Positions 1-8,866 are shown, counted from the stretch's first letter. The stretch is 49,593 nt of DNA from an uncultured Acidobacteriota bacterium (GCA_903873705.1 CAIQPK010000087.1:1-49593); one strand, 5' to 3'. The notes: generated from the sequence alone by a model not told the origin. A program made the numbers and translations.

Positions 1-2
1 CC

Positions 3-1022
3 GCCATCCCGCACGCCGCTCCCAGCCGCGACTCCGCCGGCATGCTCCCCCAACTCCTCGGCAGCCTGGTTTCGAGCGTTCCCCTGGCGGTCTCGCGCTA
101 CGCCTCCGCCCAACTCAAGCAAGCCGTAGCCAAACTCGCCGCCACCGGCCAGTACGACAGCATCGTCTGCGACTTCCTCGCCGGCTTCCCCAACGTCCCC
201 ACACCCGGCAACACGGTCCTCTTCCAGCACAACGTCGAAACCACCATCTGGCAGCGCCACGTCACTCAGGCCGGTTCCGCGCTCCGTAAGCGCTTCTTCG
301 CCATGCAGGCCGCCAAAATGGAAGCCTACGAACGCATGGCCTGTCAGCAGTCCAAACACGTGATCGCCGTCTCGGAGATCGACGCCAAACGCATGCAGGA
401 AATGTTCGGCATCACCTCCGTCACACCGGTCCCCACCGGCGTAGACGTCGACTACTTCCGCCCCCACGTCGCCACACCCCGCACCACCGACCTCGTCTTC
501 TGCGGCTCCATGGACTGGATGCCCAACATCGACGCCGTCGAGCACTTCCTCACCGAAATCCTTCCCCTCATCCGTCAGCAGCGCCCCGAAACCACGGTCA
601 CCATCGCCGGCCGCTCCCCCGGCGCCAGCATCCTCAAGCTCGCCAAAGAACTCCCCGGCATCACCGTCACCGGCACCGTGCCCGACATGCGTCCCTACCT
701 CTGGAACGCCGGCGTCTCTATCGTCCCCATCCGCGTCGGCGGCGGCACGCGTCTCAAGGTGTACGAGTGCATGGCCGCCGGCCTGCCCGTCGTCTCCACC
801 GCCATCGGCGCCGAAGGCCTCGACTATACCAACGACCGCGATATCCTCATCGCCGACGGCCCAGCCAACTTCGCCGCTGCCTGCCTCCGCCTCCTCACGC
901 ATGATGACCAGCGCAACGCCATCGCCCAGCAAGCCCTCGACCTCGTAGAAAGCCGCTTCTCCTGGGCCGCCGTCACCCGCGACTTCGAAGCCATACTCGA
1001 AGCCAACCGTATTGCCCGATAA
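3..1022 (+). CDS. Glycosyltransferase family 4 (GT-B), 5' end outside the window
   Basis: Transfers a sugar from a nucleotide donor, probably to a growing exopolysaccharide unit at the cytoplasmic face. The frame is open upstream of the first ATG (position 42) to the window edge, and GT4 enzymes usually have about 380-420 residues, so the N-terminus is missing; this is a partial gene. From the ATG, the acceptor-domain end shows VLFQHNVET near residue 60. The donor-binding domain starts near residue 149 (DLVFCGSMDWMPN) and has the glycine-rich stretch GGGTRLKVYECMAAGLPVVS near 233-253, typical of the GT4 nucleotide-sugar site. It resembles sugar transferases of PEP-CTERM/exosortase loci, which fits the neighbours. 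The exact sugar cannot be read. A palindromic repeat lies in the 117-bp gap before the next gene. Confidence 0.85.
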   Translation, partial: AIPHAAPSRDSAGMLPQLLGSLVSSVPLAVSRYASAQLKQAVAKLAATGQYDSIVCDFLAGFPNVPTPGNTVLFQHNVETTIWQRHVTQAGSALRKRFFAMQAAKMEAYERMACQQSKHVIAVSEIDAKRMQEMFGITSVTPVPTGVDVDYFRPHVATPRTTDLVFCGSMDWMPNIDAVEHFLTEILPLIRQQRPETTVTIAGRSPGASILKLAKELPGITVTGTVPDMRPYLWNAGVSIVPIRVGGGTRLKVYECMAAGLPVVSTAIGAEGLDYTNDRDILIADGPANFAAACLRLLTHDDQRNAIAQQALDLVESRFSWAAVTRDFEAILEANRIAR

Positions 1023-1033
1023 CAGCTACTTCC

Positions 1034-1070
1034 GGGCTGCCCCATGCCGGATTCTCGGACATGGGAGACC
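1034..1070. repeat. REP-like palindromic repeat, copy 1
   Basis: An imperfect palindrome with left arm CCCATGCCGG, loop and right arm CGGACATGGG. It shares nearly every base of its core with a second copy at 45556-45590, which sits inside a coding region. This copy is intergenic, between a glycosyltransferase and the deacetylase-like gene, and lacks one T in the left arm compared with copy 2. The pattern TGCCCCATG...CATGGG resembles short dispersed repeats that I recall as common in Terriglobia genomes. Confidence 0.65.
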
Positions 1071-1139
1071 ACGCAGGCCGTCACATCACGATCGGCACCC
1101 GGCTAAAATAGAAACCGACACCCACACCGAAGGACCTCC

Positions 1140-2183
1140 GTGAAGTTTCCCAAGAACGCCGACCTCTGGCTGCCCGCCTACCTGAAAGACCGCGCCCGCA
1201 ACCTCACGCGTCGTCCGGCAAAGCGTCTTTGGGTCGCCATCACCGACCACTTCGAGCCTCACGGCAACACCACCCTCGACGTCGCCCACCAGCGCATGGC
1301 CGTCTGGCAGGACCGCTGGCCCACCATCGCCGCCAACGCCCCCAAAGACGCCCTCGGCAAGCCTCCCGTCTTCACCGCCTTCTATCCGCAGGAGGAGTAC
1401 CAGGTCGACCTCCTCAACGCCATCGCAGGTCTCTGCAAAGACGGCACCATGGACGTCGAAGTCCATCTCCACCACGATAACGACCACGCCGACAGCTTCC
1501 GCGAAAAGGTTCAGACCTTCATCACCCGCCTGCGCAACGACCACGGCCTGCTCCACGACCACAACGGCCGCATGGTCTTCGGATTCATCCACGGCAACTG
1601 GGCTCTCGACAACTCCCGCCCCGACGGCCGCTGGTGCGGCGTCCACGGCGAGCTGCAGATCCTCCGCGACCTCGGCTGCTACGCCGACTTCACCATGCCT
1701 TCACTTCCGTCGCCCACGCAGTCCCGCATCCTCAACCAGATCTACTGGACCACCGGCGACGCCGCCAAGCCCCGCGGCTTCGACCACGGCATCGAAGCCA
1801 CCGTAGGCGGCGGCAAGCAGGGCGACCTGCTCATGATCACCGGCCCCACCGGCCTCCGCTACAAAGGCCGCCTCATGCCCCGCCTCGAAACCGGCGAGCT
1901 GGCCTGCTACGACTCGCCCTCGGCCTACCGCGTCGACCGCTGGCTCGCCCTCGCCCCGCGCCTCGGCGACGACATCTTCCTCAAGCTCTACGGCCACACC
2001 GCGCGCGAAGACAACGCCGCCTCGCTGCTCGGCAGTGGCAGCACCGAAGGCAAGTTCGCCACCCTCTTCCGCCATATTCACGAAGGCGCACAGAAGCACA
2101 ACCTCGAACTCCACTGGTCCAGCGCGTTCGACATGTTCAAGGCCGTCGACAACCTCATCCAGCCGCAAGGGCAAACGCGGTGA
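1140..2183 (+). CDS. Polysaccharide-deacetylase-fold-like conserved protein of EPS loci
   Basis: 347 residues, GTG start with AGGA six bases upstream. No signal peptide is visible, so it is probably cytoplasmic. The N-terminal part has ITDHFEPHG near residue 33 and a His/Asp-rich strand (EVHLHHDNDH) near residue 103, followed by GFIHGNWALDNSRP and a conserved-looking block with CGV..EL..L...GCYADFTMPS. These blocks are what I remember from an uncharacterised family that sits among glycosyltransferases and is often placed in the glycoside hydrolase/deacetylase beta-alpha barrel superfamily. Deacetylation of a sugar would be a guess. Its stop overlaps the next gene's start (GTGA), so the two are translationally coupled. 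Confidence 0.6.
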   Translation: MKFPKNADLWLPAYLKDRARNLTRRPAKRLWVAITDHFEPHGNTTLDVAHQRMAVWQDRWPTIAANAPKDALGKPPVFTAFYPQEEYQVDLLNAIAGLCKDGTMDVEVHLHHDNDHADSFREKVQTFITRLRNDHGLLHDHNGRMVFGFIHGNWALDNSRPDGRWCGVHGELQILRDLGCYADFTMPSLPSPTQSRILNQIYWTTGDAAKPRGFDHGIEATVGGGKQGDLLMITGPTGLRYKGRLMPRLETGELACYDSPSAYRVDRWLALAPRLGDDIFLKLYGHTAREDNAASLLGSGSTEGKFATLFRHIHEGAQKHNLELHWSSAFDMFKAVDNLIQPQGQTR

Positions 2184-3340
2184 AAGTAGCCGTCGTCACC
2201 AAGTACTTCCCCACCCCCACCCACCCGTGGGCCGGCCACTCCGCCTTCCAGACCCTCCGCCTGCTCACCCAGTTCTGCGACGTCCACGCCTTCCGCCTCA
2301 TGGCAAAGTACCCTCCCGGCCTCGCTCCCGAAGACCCCTTCGGCCGCCCCGGCGACGGCGCCTGGCGCCAGACTGAAGTCCCCGTCACCTACGTCGACTA
2401 CCCCGTCTTCCCTGTCATCTCCCGACCGCTCAACGGCTACATCATGGCCAATCGCCTTCTTGCGCCCGTGCGCGCCTACCAGCCCGACATCATCCTCGAC
2501 TACATCGCCTACCCCGACGGCTTCGCCGCCGTCCGCATCGGCAAAAAGCTTGGCGTCCCCGTCGTCCTCACCCCCATCGGCTCAGACCTCAACCGCATTC
2601 CCGACCGCTTCTGCGAAAAGCTCACCCGAGCCGCCCTCCGCGACGCCGACTTCGTCACCACCGTCAGCGCGGACCTCGCCAAAACCGCGATCAAACTAGG
2701 CGCGAACCCCGCCACCACCCAACCCATCCTCAACGGCTGCGACACCACCATCTTCCACCCCGCCGCCCGCGCCGCAGCCCGCGTCACTCTCGGCCTCGAT
2801 CCCACCGAAGATATCGTCCTCTACGTAGGCCGTCTCGATGTCCGCAAAGGTCTCGTCGAGCTCATCGAAGCCGCCGCAGTTCTGCAACAGCACCGCCCCA
2901 ACCTCCGCTGTTACCTCATCGGCGACGGCCCCGACCGCCCCCGCATCCACGAAGCCATCGCCGCCGCCAATGCCGCCGCCTTCGTCATCATCAAGCCACC
3001 CGTCGACACCGCCGCAATTGCCACCTGGATGGCGGCCTCCAACCTCGTCACTCTCCCCAGCTATAACGAGGGCTGTCCCAACGTCGTCGTCGAAGCCCTC
3101 GCCGCCGGCCGCCCCGTCGTCGCCACCCGCGTTGGCGGCATCCCCGAGCTCGTCGACGACACCTGCGGCCGTCTCGTCCCCGTCCGCGAAGTCTCCCCTC
3201 TAACCGAAGCCCTTGACCAGGTCCTCACGCAGCCGTGGGATGCCCAAACCATCGCCACCCAGCACGGCCGCAGCTGGGCTGAAGTAGCGATTGATCTCTA
3301 TGCTGTCCTCCAGCGGACCACCGCCAACTACGGCCGGTAA
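2180..3340 (+). CDS. Glycosyltransferase family 4, TuaC/WbpX-like
   Basis: 386 residues when started at GTG 2180, which overlaps the upstream stop in GTGA; the open frame extends further upstream but that part is a shadow of the previous gene. The protein begins MKVAVVTKYFPTPTHPWAG, a typical GT-B N-terminal strand-loop. It continues with DYIAYPDGFAAVRIGKKLGV and a TPIGSDLN acceptor-domain motif. The donor domain starts near residue 210 (VLYVGRLDVRKGLVELI) and ends with SYNEGCPNVVVEALAAGRPV, carrying the E-x7-E type motif of GT4 enzymes. Likely role: adding a hexose to the lipid-linked repeat unit, coupled to the preceding deacetylase-like gene. Confidence 0.85.
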   Translation: MKVAVVTKYFPTPTHPWAGHSAFQTLRLLTQFCDVHAFRLMAKYPPGLAPEDPFGRPGDGAWRQTEVPVTYVDYPVFPVISRPLNGYIMANRLLAPVRAYQPDIILDYIAYPDGFAAVRIGKKLGVPVVLTPIGSDLNRIPDRFCEKLTRAALRDADFVTTVSADLAKTAIKLGANPATTQPILNGCDTTIFHPAARAAARVTLGLDPTEDIVLYVGRLDVRKGLVELIEAAAVLQQHRPNLRCYLIGDGPDRPRIHEAIAAANAAAFVIIKPPVDTAAIATWMAASNLVTLPSYNEGCPNVVVEALAAGRPVVATRVGGIPELVDDTCGRLVPVREVSPLTEALDQVLTQPWDAQTIATQHGRSWAEVAIDLYAVLQRTTANYGR

Positions 3341-3353
3341 CCCATACCGGCAA

Positions 3354-3382
3354 TTGCGGCCTCTTCTACCTCTGCGTATCCT
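3354..3382 (+). promoter_or_regulatory. Possible sigma-70 promoter for the acyltransferase gene
   Basis: TTGCGG (3354-3359) and TATCCT (3377-3382) are separated by 17 bases and lie about 50 bases before the ATG at 3431. Spacing is ideal but both hexamers deviate from consensus, so this is a candidate only. Confidence 0.35.
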
Positions 3383-3430
3383 GAACAAGACCCATCACCA
3401 GTCCGTCACTCTTGGAAACACAGCAACGCC

Positions 3431-4447
3431 ATGCGCAATAACAACTTCGACATCGTCCGTCTCGCGCTCGCGCTCATCGTCGTTCTGACCCACTGTTTCG
3501 ACCTCAGCCAGAATCCGTCGCTCGAATTCATCCTGCACCTGGTCAGCGCCCGGATCGCGGTTGAAGGCTTCTTTGCCATCTCCGGCTTCCTCATCTTCGC
3601 CAGCTACGACCGTGCCGCGAACCTTAAGGAATACTTCACCAATCGCGCGTATCGCATTCTCCCCGGATACTGGTTGTCGACCCTCTTCTGCCTCGTCATC
3701 GCCTTCTCGATGGGTCATTTCCACGTCGGCCCGTTCCTGTTCGCGAACCTCAGTTTCCTCACCTTCCTGCATCCCGGCATCCCGGGCGTCTTCGCGCGCA
3801 ACCCTGACAATGACGCGATGAATGGCGCTCTCTGGACCATCAAGATCGAGGTGATGTTCTACTTCGCCGTGCCCATCATCGTCTGGCTCTGCCGGCGCCT
3901 CCACCGCGATGCCGTCCTCGGCACGCTGTTCGTGCTCTCCATCGTCTACCGGGTGGTACTCTCCGACCGCCACGAAAGCCTTAGCATCCAGCTCCCCGGA
4001 CAACTCGCCTTTTTCATGACGGGCGCGCTCATCTACTACCACCTCAGCTTCTTCAAAAAGCACGGCATCGTGCTCATGGCAGCCTCCGCACTTGCCTTCG
4101 CATTACACACCTGGACGGGCTGGTTCTTCCTGCGTCCAGCCCCGGTGGCTGCGCTCACCCTGGGAGCCTCCCTGCTCCTGCCGCACATCAAGGGGCCCAC
4201 ACGCTGGGGCGACTTCTCCTACGGCACCTACATCCTGCATTACCCCATCATCCAGCTGCTGGTAGCCGCGGGCGTCTTTGCCTTCAACCCCTGGCTGGGA
4301 ACCGGCTTCGCCCTGCTCATCGTCGCCATCGCCGCCCCACTCTCGTGGTTCTTCGTTGAAAAGCCCGCCCTGACGCACTCTAAATCGCGTCGGCTCCGGC
4401 GAGCCGCCCTGGGTGAGGCGGCCAACTTCCCACCAGCCGTACCCTAG
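3431..4447 (+). CDS. Acyltransferase family 3 (OafA/YrhL-like) membrane protein
   Basis: 338 residues with about ten hydrophobic segments. The first segment contains RLALALIVVLTHCFD, which matches the conserved Arg and catalytic His (R-x10-H) of acyltransferase-3 proteins. These inner-membrane enzymes O-acetylate or otherwise acylate extracytoplasmic sugars. The C-terminus ends shortly after a final segment (PLSWFFVEKP) typical of the family. The length is that of a bare AT3 domain without an SGNH extension. In this locus it most likely decorates the exopolysaccharide. The stop (TAG, 4445-4447) overlaps by four bases the convergent stop of the next gene, sharing a CTAG. Confidence 0.88.
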   Translation: MRNNNFDIVRLALALIVVLTHCFDLSQNPSLEFILHLVSARIAVEGFFAISGFLIFASYDRAANLKEYFTNRAYRILPGYWLSTLFCLVIAFSMGHFHVGPFLFANLSFLTFLHPGIPGVFARNPDNDAMNGALWTIKIEVMFYFAVPIIVWLCRRLHRDAVLGTLFVLSIVYRVVLSDRHESLSIQLPGQLAFFMTGALIYYHLSFFKKHGIVLMAASALAFALHTWTGWFFLRPAPVAALTLGASLLLPHIKGPTRWGDFSYGTYILHYPIIQLLVAAGVFAFNPWLGTGFALLIVAIAAPLSWFFVEKPALTHSKSRRLRRAALGEAANFPPAVP

Positions 4448-5484
4448 CCCAAAGGCGGAAAACGCAGCCGCCTGACGTCCTCGAGTTTCTCCACGAGTTG
4501 GCTTACTTTCGCCGAAAACTTCGCGTCGTCACTCAGATGGGCAGTCGATCCCGCGGCGTTGCGCAGTGCGGCCGCACAAAACTCCGTCCGTCGAGCGGTA
4601 TCTGCCGCAACGGACGCTGCGAAGGCCGGCATCCGCAGCACCTTTCCCGGCGCAAAATACGCAAACTTCCGCACAAACCGCGCATAAGACGCCCACAGGG
4701 GATGCTCTTTCAACGCTTTGTTCCGCTTGAAGTCCCGAATGGCAGCCTGTTCAGACTGTTCGTCCAGCAGGTGTCGCTGCCCATAAAGGCCCCGCATCCG
4801 ATCCCGTAGTGCTTCCACTCTCGTCGGCGCCGGAATCAACACAGGCCTGTACGGCAGGTCGAGACCCATCGTCCAGTCCAGCCACTTGAAGGTATTGATC
4901 CGATTGGAGACAGCAACCGGGACCCATGGCACCCGGAGCGTATCGGCTACAATCGCCGCATGCATCGCATCGGCAAGCACCAGTCGGGCGCGCCGGATGC
5001 GTGCTAAAACCTCTTCACTCGGCAGCAGCGGACTCAGAAATTCCACGCCCGCTCGCCGGCAGATCTCCGGCCAGTCGCCAATGTCCAGGTTCTCGTGGTG
5101 TGGCATAAACACCACGCCCGCGCGCTCACTCTCCGGTAACGGCGAGTACTCCGGCAGCGTACTCAGCAGCAGCGCCCCGTCAGAACTCGCCAGCTCCGGT
5201 GCCAGTCCCAGCACGCGCGCCGTCAGCGGCCCCCGCACGCAGACCAGCGTCCATGACGGCCCGCCAAAACTCTTCGGCGGAGGGCCGTATCCAGCCCCAC
5301 TGCTGAACACGACGTAGTGTGTCGCATCCGGAAGCCCCGGGCCAATCACCGTACCGATGCCAAGAAAAAGCACGCCGTCATCCGGCCCGCTCATCGCTTC
5401 GGGCAGCAGTCGAGGCCACAGCCAGCGGTTCAGGTCGTCGCCGAAATTCGTTCCAGTTTCAGCGATAAAGCAAAATGGGCGCAT
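4444..5484 (-). CDS. Polysaccharide pyruvyl transferase family protein
   Basis: 346 residues. The start MRPFCFIAETGTNFGDDLNRWLWPRLLP has the NxGDDLN-type beginning of ExoV/CsaB-like pyruvyl transferases, and RRARLVLADAMHAAIVADTLRVPWVPV matches the R.H.-x2-I.A...P block near residues 165-195. Such enzymes transfer pyruvate from phosphoenolpyruvate to sugars as a ketal, giving an acidic polymer. Here the usual S.R.H is A.DAMH, so activity should not be assumed. The last 100 residues are basic and helical, without a motif I recognise. It is read opposite to the acyltransferase and ends within its stop codon. The GT2 gene upstream on the same strand is 82 bp away and may share a transcript. Confidence 0.72.
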   Translation of the reverse strand: MRPFCFIAETGTNFGDDLNRWLWPRLLPEAMSGPDDGVLFLGIGTVIGPGLPDATHYVVFSSGAGYGPPPKSFGGPSWTLVCVRGPLTARVLGLAPELASSDGALLLSTLPEYSPLPESERAGVVFMPHHENLDIGDWPEICRRAGVEFLSPLLPSEEVLARIRRARLVLADAMHAAIVADTLRVPWVPVAVSNRINTFKWLDWTMGLDLPYRPVLIPAPTRVEALRDRMRGLYGQRHLLDEQSEQAAIRDFKRNKALKEHPLWASYARFVRKFAYFAPGKVLRMPAFAASVAADTARRTEFCAAALRNAAGSTAHLSDDAKFSAKVSQLVEKLEDVRRLRFPPLG

Positions 5485-5566
5485 TCACCAGCTCAATCAA
5501 ATGGGTTATTGGAAAGGTAAACTAGGCAATCATAACGCCTGCCACGCTTCACCCGCAGGCCGCCCA

Positions 5567-6475
5567 TCAAGACCTCCACAGCGTAACCCAGTAAGCCTTA
5601 AACCGTTCCGACACCCAGAAAGGCGAAGGCCACGCCGCCAGCGACGCCTTCATGTACTTCCGTTCACCCGCCTTGTCGCCGGCCTGGCGGCAAGTCAGGC
5701 AAGCTTTATAGGCCTGGTAGCTCACAATCCGTCTCCGCCAGATCGACCGAGACACGCCGCTAAGTCCACGCAGCAACACATCATCGACCATCTTCATGGC
5801 ATCGTTGAACATGTGGTCGCCGTTACCGCTCAGTCCACCCGGGCTCATGCGGTAGTCCGTCAGCGGCTCAGGGCAAACCGACATCGGCCCCAGGCTGTGC
5901 AGTTCGAACCAGAGACACCAGTCTTCACTACCCACCTGCCGCTCATTGAACCCACCCGCCTTCTGCACCGCATCCCGTCGGGCCATCACGCAGGCCGGTG
6001 GAATCTCGGGGTTGCAGTACCGCAGCATCGGCCACAGCTTCTCGGGCAATATCGGCAGGGCATCTTCAATGTGACCATCCGTTTCACTCACCTTGTGCAA
6101 TCCGGTGTAGTTGGCCACAACATCAGGCCGGCTCTGCATCGCCTCCAGCTGCCGCTCCAGCTTGGTCGGTTCCCACCAGTCATCCGCGTCCAAAAACGCC
6201 ACAAACTCCGATTCCGCCACCCGCAGGGCAGCATTCCGTGCCTTGGCCGGACCGCCATTCTGCTGAACGATCAAAGTGACCTTATCGCCATACTCGGCAC
6301 TCAATATCTGCCGGGTAGCATCTTTGGACCCATCATCGACCACAAAAATTTCAGCCGGCGTAACGGTTTGCCGTAAAACGCTGTCCAGCGACCGCCGGAT
6401 GAAGCGTTCGCCGTTGTACACCGGAATGATGACCGCAATTGAACCCGGCATCGGAGTCATCCTACTGTCGTCCAC
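5567..6475 (-). CDS. Glycosyltransferase family 2
   Basis: 302 residues from GTG 6475, which has an AGG six bases upstream; ATGs at 6460 and 6451 are alternatives. It is a GT-A fold enzyme: IPVYNGERFIRRSLDSVL near residue 17, VVDDGSKDATR with DDGS at 47-50, and DADDWW at 96-101 as the metal/nucleotide-binding acidic motif. GSEDWCLWFEL near residue 195 is the usual ED motif for the catalytic base. No membrane segment is seen. It probably adds one sugar of the repeat unit. It diverges from the following pair of GT2 genes across a 359-bp gap. Confidence 0.88.
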   Translation of the reverse strand: MDDSRMTPMPGSIAVIIPVYNGERFIRRSLDSVLRQTVTPAEIFVVDDGSKDATRQILSAEYGDKVTLIVQQNGGPAKARNAALRVAESEFVAFLDADDWWEPTKLERQLEAMQSRPDVVANYTGLHKVSETDGHIEDALPILPEKLWPMLRYCNPEIPPACVMARRDAVQKAGGFNERQVGSEDWCLWFELHSLGPMSVCPEPLTDYRMSPGGLSGNGDHMFNDAMKMVDDVLLRGLSGVSRSIWRRRIVSYQAYKACLTCRQAGDKAGERKYMKASLAAWPSPFWVSERFKAYWVTLWRS

Positions 6476-6834
6476 CTAACCTGCCTTTCATCATCAAGCT
6501 AGCGATCAACTGGCGCATCCGCACGTTTCCAGCCTGTTCCATGGAGTATAGCGGTTATACGTCGCAAAACGATGAACCTGCGTGCGGGCCGTTCCACATC
6601 GCCGTGAACCATGCTTGAGTCCTTCGTGCCAGCCCCGGCAATCTCAAGAGGTACTTAGCCGTACGTATCATGAACATACCGACCGACAACGTTTGCTATG
6701 TCCGCTGAGCGACATTCCCGTTCTTATCTTCCGTACCTTACCCGTACACCCGCCCGCTCTAAAGCACGGCGTTCAGGCCCACTATCCAAGATAAAATTGC
6801 AGAAACGGTCGTGGGACGAGGTACTGGCTACTAA
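6476..6834. other. Intergenic region between divergent GT2 genes
   Basis: A 359-bp stretch of lower GC than its surroundings between divergent glycosyltransferase genes, so promoters for both directions are expected here. An A/T-rich GATAAAAT lies about 40 bases before the ATG at 6835. No convincing -35 partner, repeat, small gene or strong hairpin was found. A short open frame at 6582-6794 looks non-coding. Confidence 0.5.
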
Positions 6835-7767
6835 ATGATGGATCGGCGAGAAAATGTCAGCCCGTTACCGCTGACGGTCCTTGTCCCCGTGCGCAACGGG
6901 CAGGAATTCCTCGCCGAAACGCTGCAGAGCGTCCTTGCCCAAACCCACCCCATCTCCGAGATCATCGTCGTTAACGACGGATCCACCGATAACACCGCTT
7001 ACATCGCCAGTAGTTTTGGCGAGAAAATTCGCCTCGTAAACCGCAAGAACGCCGGCGTTTCAGCCGCACGAAATTACGGTCTGTCGATCGCTACCACCGA
7101 GTGGGTCGCCCTCGTTGACCACGACGATCTGTGGGAACCTAATCACCTCGCCAACATTGCCAGCGTCATCGCCGCCAACCCTGACGCCGACCTCTGCTAC
7201 ACCGGCGCCCGCTGGATGAAACAGGAAGGCAGTATCGGCCCCTACGTGCCGGGTGACACCCTCAATTTCCCCCCTGCCCAGGGGATTTTCGCCACCTTGA
7301 TGGAACGCTGCGTCTTCATGCCGAGTTCAGTGGCGCTCAAAAAGTCGACCGCCCTGCTCATCGGCGGCTTCGACACCCGCTATACCCACAGCGAGGACTG
7401 GGACCTCTGGCTCCGGCTACTCCACAACGGCGCACACTTCGTTCATTCACCCGAGCCGACGCTGCTGTACCGCGTCCATCCCGGCTCCGCCGCTCACAAT
7501 CCCCTGCGTGGCCTGCGGCAATCGCGAGACGTGGCCGAGCGCGACATTCTCCCTTATCTTTCGGTCGTCGTCCGGGCCATCCACGGCCGCCGCGTCATCA
7601 GCAGGCTGGAGGCTGAGGCGGCCATTTTATTGCGCGAGAATGGACTCCCGGGGGCGCTTACCCTTATGCTTCGGTCGATCATCCGGCACCCCTTTCACGG
7701 CATCCGCCGCTTCGGTATTGCCACCCATATGATCTTCAGGGGTTACCCAAAGCTGCCCTCGGCCTGA
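6835..7767 (+). CDS. Glycosyltransferase family 2, tandem copy A
   Basis: 310 residues. GT-A motifs: VLVPVRNGQEFL near 15, VVNDGSTDNT (NDGS at 47-50), and VDHDDLW with DHDD at 95-98. HSEDWDLWLRLL near 185 supplies the ED catalytic motif. The tail IRHPFHGIRRF...MIFRGYP is shared with the next gene. By eye the two proteins are a little over half identical along their full length, with all motifs at the same residue numbers, so they arose by tandem duplication. Both are expected to act on the cytoplasmic side of the EPS pathway, probably with different acceptors. The start ATG is doubled (ATGATG) with a GAGG about 12 bases upstream. Confidence 0.9.
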   Translation: MMDRRENVSPLPLTVLVPVRNGQEFLAETLQSVLAQTHPISEIIVVNDGSTDNTAYIASSFGEKIRLVNRKNAGVSAARNYGLSIATTEWVALVDHDDLWEPNHLANIASVIAANPDADLCYTGARWMKQEGSIGPYVPGDTLNFPPAQGIFATLMERCVFMPSSVALKKSTALLIGGFDTRYTHSEDWDLWLRLLHNGAHFVHSPEPTLLYRVHPGSAAHNPLRGLRQSRDVAERDILPYLSVVVRAIHGRRVISRLEAEAAILLRENGLPGALTLMLRSIIRHPFHGIRRFGIATHMIFRGYPKLPSA

Positions 7768-7794
7768 AGGTGCACCAGATGCACAGTAGCGATA

Positions 7795-7800
7795 TATACT
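7795..7800 (+). promoter_or_regulatory. Possible -10 element between the tandem GT2 genes
   Basis: TATACT in the A/T-rich run GATATATACT, about 30 bases before the ATG at 7831. A TGCACC about 18 bases upstream is a poor -35. It suggests that copy B may have its own promoter, but the evidence is thin. Confidence 0.3.
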
Positions 7801-7830
7801 AGCACGACGATCCCCCTCGGAGTTTTTTGC

Positions 7831-8841
7831 ATGCCGGAAATGGAAGAAAGCATGAGCGTTCCACGTCTGACTGTTCTCATCCCCGTTTACAACGGAGAGA
7901 ACTACCTGCGCGAGACCATCGAAAGCGTTCTTGCCCAGTCGTATCCTGCGACGGAAGTCCTCGTCATCAACGATGGTTCCACCGATCAAACGTCGGCTAT
8001 CGCACGTAGTTTTGGCAACAGGATTCGCCTCATCGAGCAACGCAATGCTGGCGTCTCCGGCGCTCGCAACCTGGGCATAGCGCTCGCCTCCACTGAATGG
8101 ATCGCCTTGATGGACCACGATGATCTGTGGGAAGTCAACCATCTTGAAAACCTCACCAAGGCAATTGCCGGTCATCCGCGCGCCGACCTTTGTTACACCG
8201 GGCGCCGCCACCTGGTTACGCATCCTGAGACAGGCCTTTTTCTGCGCGGTGATGTGGTCAACGTTGCCAGGGAGTCCGACATTGGAACCGTCCTCCAGGA
8301 GCGCTGCCCGTTCATGCCCAGTTCCGTTGCCATACGCCGTTCCAGCGTCATGGACATCGGCGGTTTCGATGGCCGCCACTCCAACGGACAAGACTGGGAC
8401 CTCTGGCTTCGGCTCTTCTATCACGGAGCGCAATTCGTCCATTGGCCAGAACCGACGCTGCTGTATCGCGTGCACCCGGAGTCGCGCACCAATCGCCCGC
8501 TCACAGCTTTGAACCACTACAAAAACGTCGTTGAACAGAACATCATTCCGCGCCTGCCCTTCATTCAGCGCATTACCCATGGCCCCCTTGTCATCAGCCG
8601 CCTCGAAGGCGAAGCGTCACTTTTGCTGCGTCAGAATGGCATGCCCGGAGCTATCCCTTTGATGTTGCGCTCCATTGCTCGCCATCCTTTTCACGATATC
8701 CGCCGTTACAGAATCGTGAGCCACATGCTGCTGCGCGGTTATCCGCGCAACGAGGCCCCGATCAGCGGCTCCAACGCAATGACGTCGTCCGATCTCACGC
8801 TTTCTTCGAACCATGGCAAAGTCCGCAGTGCCAACCCGTAA
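7831..8841 (+). CDS. Glycosyltransferase family 2, tandem copy B
   Basis: 336 residues; CGGAG lies about ten bases upstream of the ATG. It is a paralogue of the preceding gene with identical placement of motifs: VLIPVYNGENYL, INDGSTDQT (NDGS 47-50), MDHDDLW (DHDD 95-98) and NGQDWDLWLRLF, where the ED of copy A is replaced by QD. That leaves one acidic residue at the presumed catalytic-base position. It has an extra C-terminal tail of about 25 Ser/Asn-rich residues that copy A lacks. The 63-bp spacing suggests co-transcription with copy A. A 25-bp gap leads to the flippase gene. Confidence 0.9.
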   Translation: MPEMEESMSVPRLTVLIPVYNGENYLRETIESVLAQSYPATEVLVINDGSTDQTSAIARSFGNRIRLIEQRNAGVSGARNLGIALASTEWIALMDHDDLWEVNHLENLTKAIAGHPRADLCYTGRRHLVTHPETGLFLRGDVVNVARESDIGTVLQERCPFMPSSVAIRRSSVMDIGGFDGRHSNGQDWDLWLRLFYHGAQFVHWPEPTLLYRVHPESRTNRPLTALNHYKNVVEQNIIPRLPFIQRITHGPLVISRLEGEASLLLRQNGMPGAIPLMLRSIARHPFHDIRRYRIVSHMLLRGYPRNEAPISGSNAMTSSDLTLSSNHGKVRSANP

Positions 8842-8866
8842 TTAGACCTGACAAAAAAATAATCTG

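Noticed and set aside
6582-6794. A 70-codon frame in the gap between GT2 genes
   Set aside because: No ribosome-binding site, composition unlike neighbouring genes, no recognisable feature.
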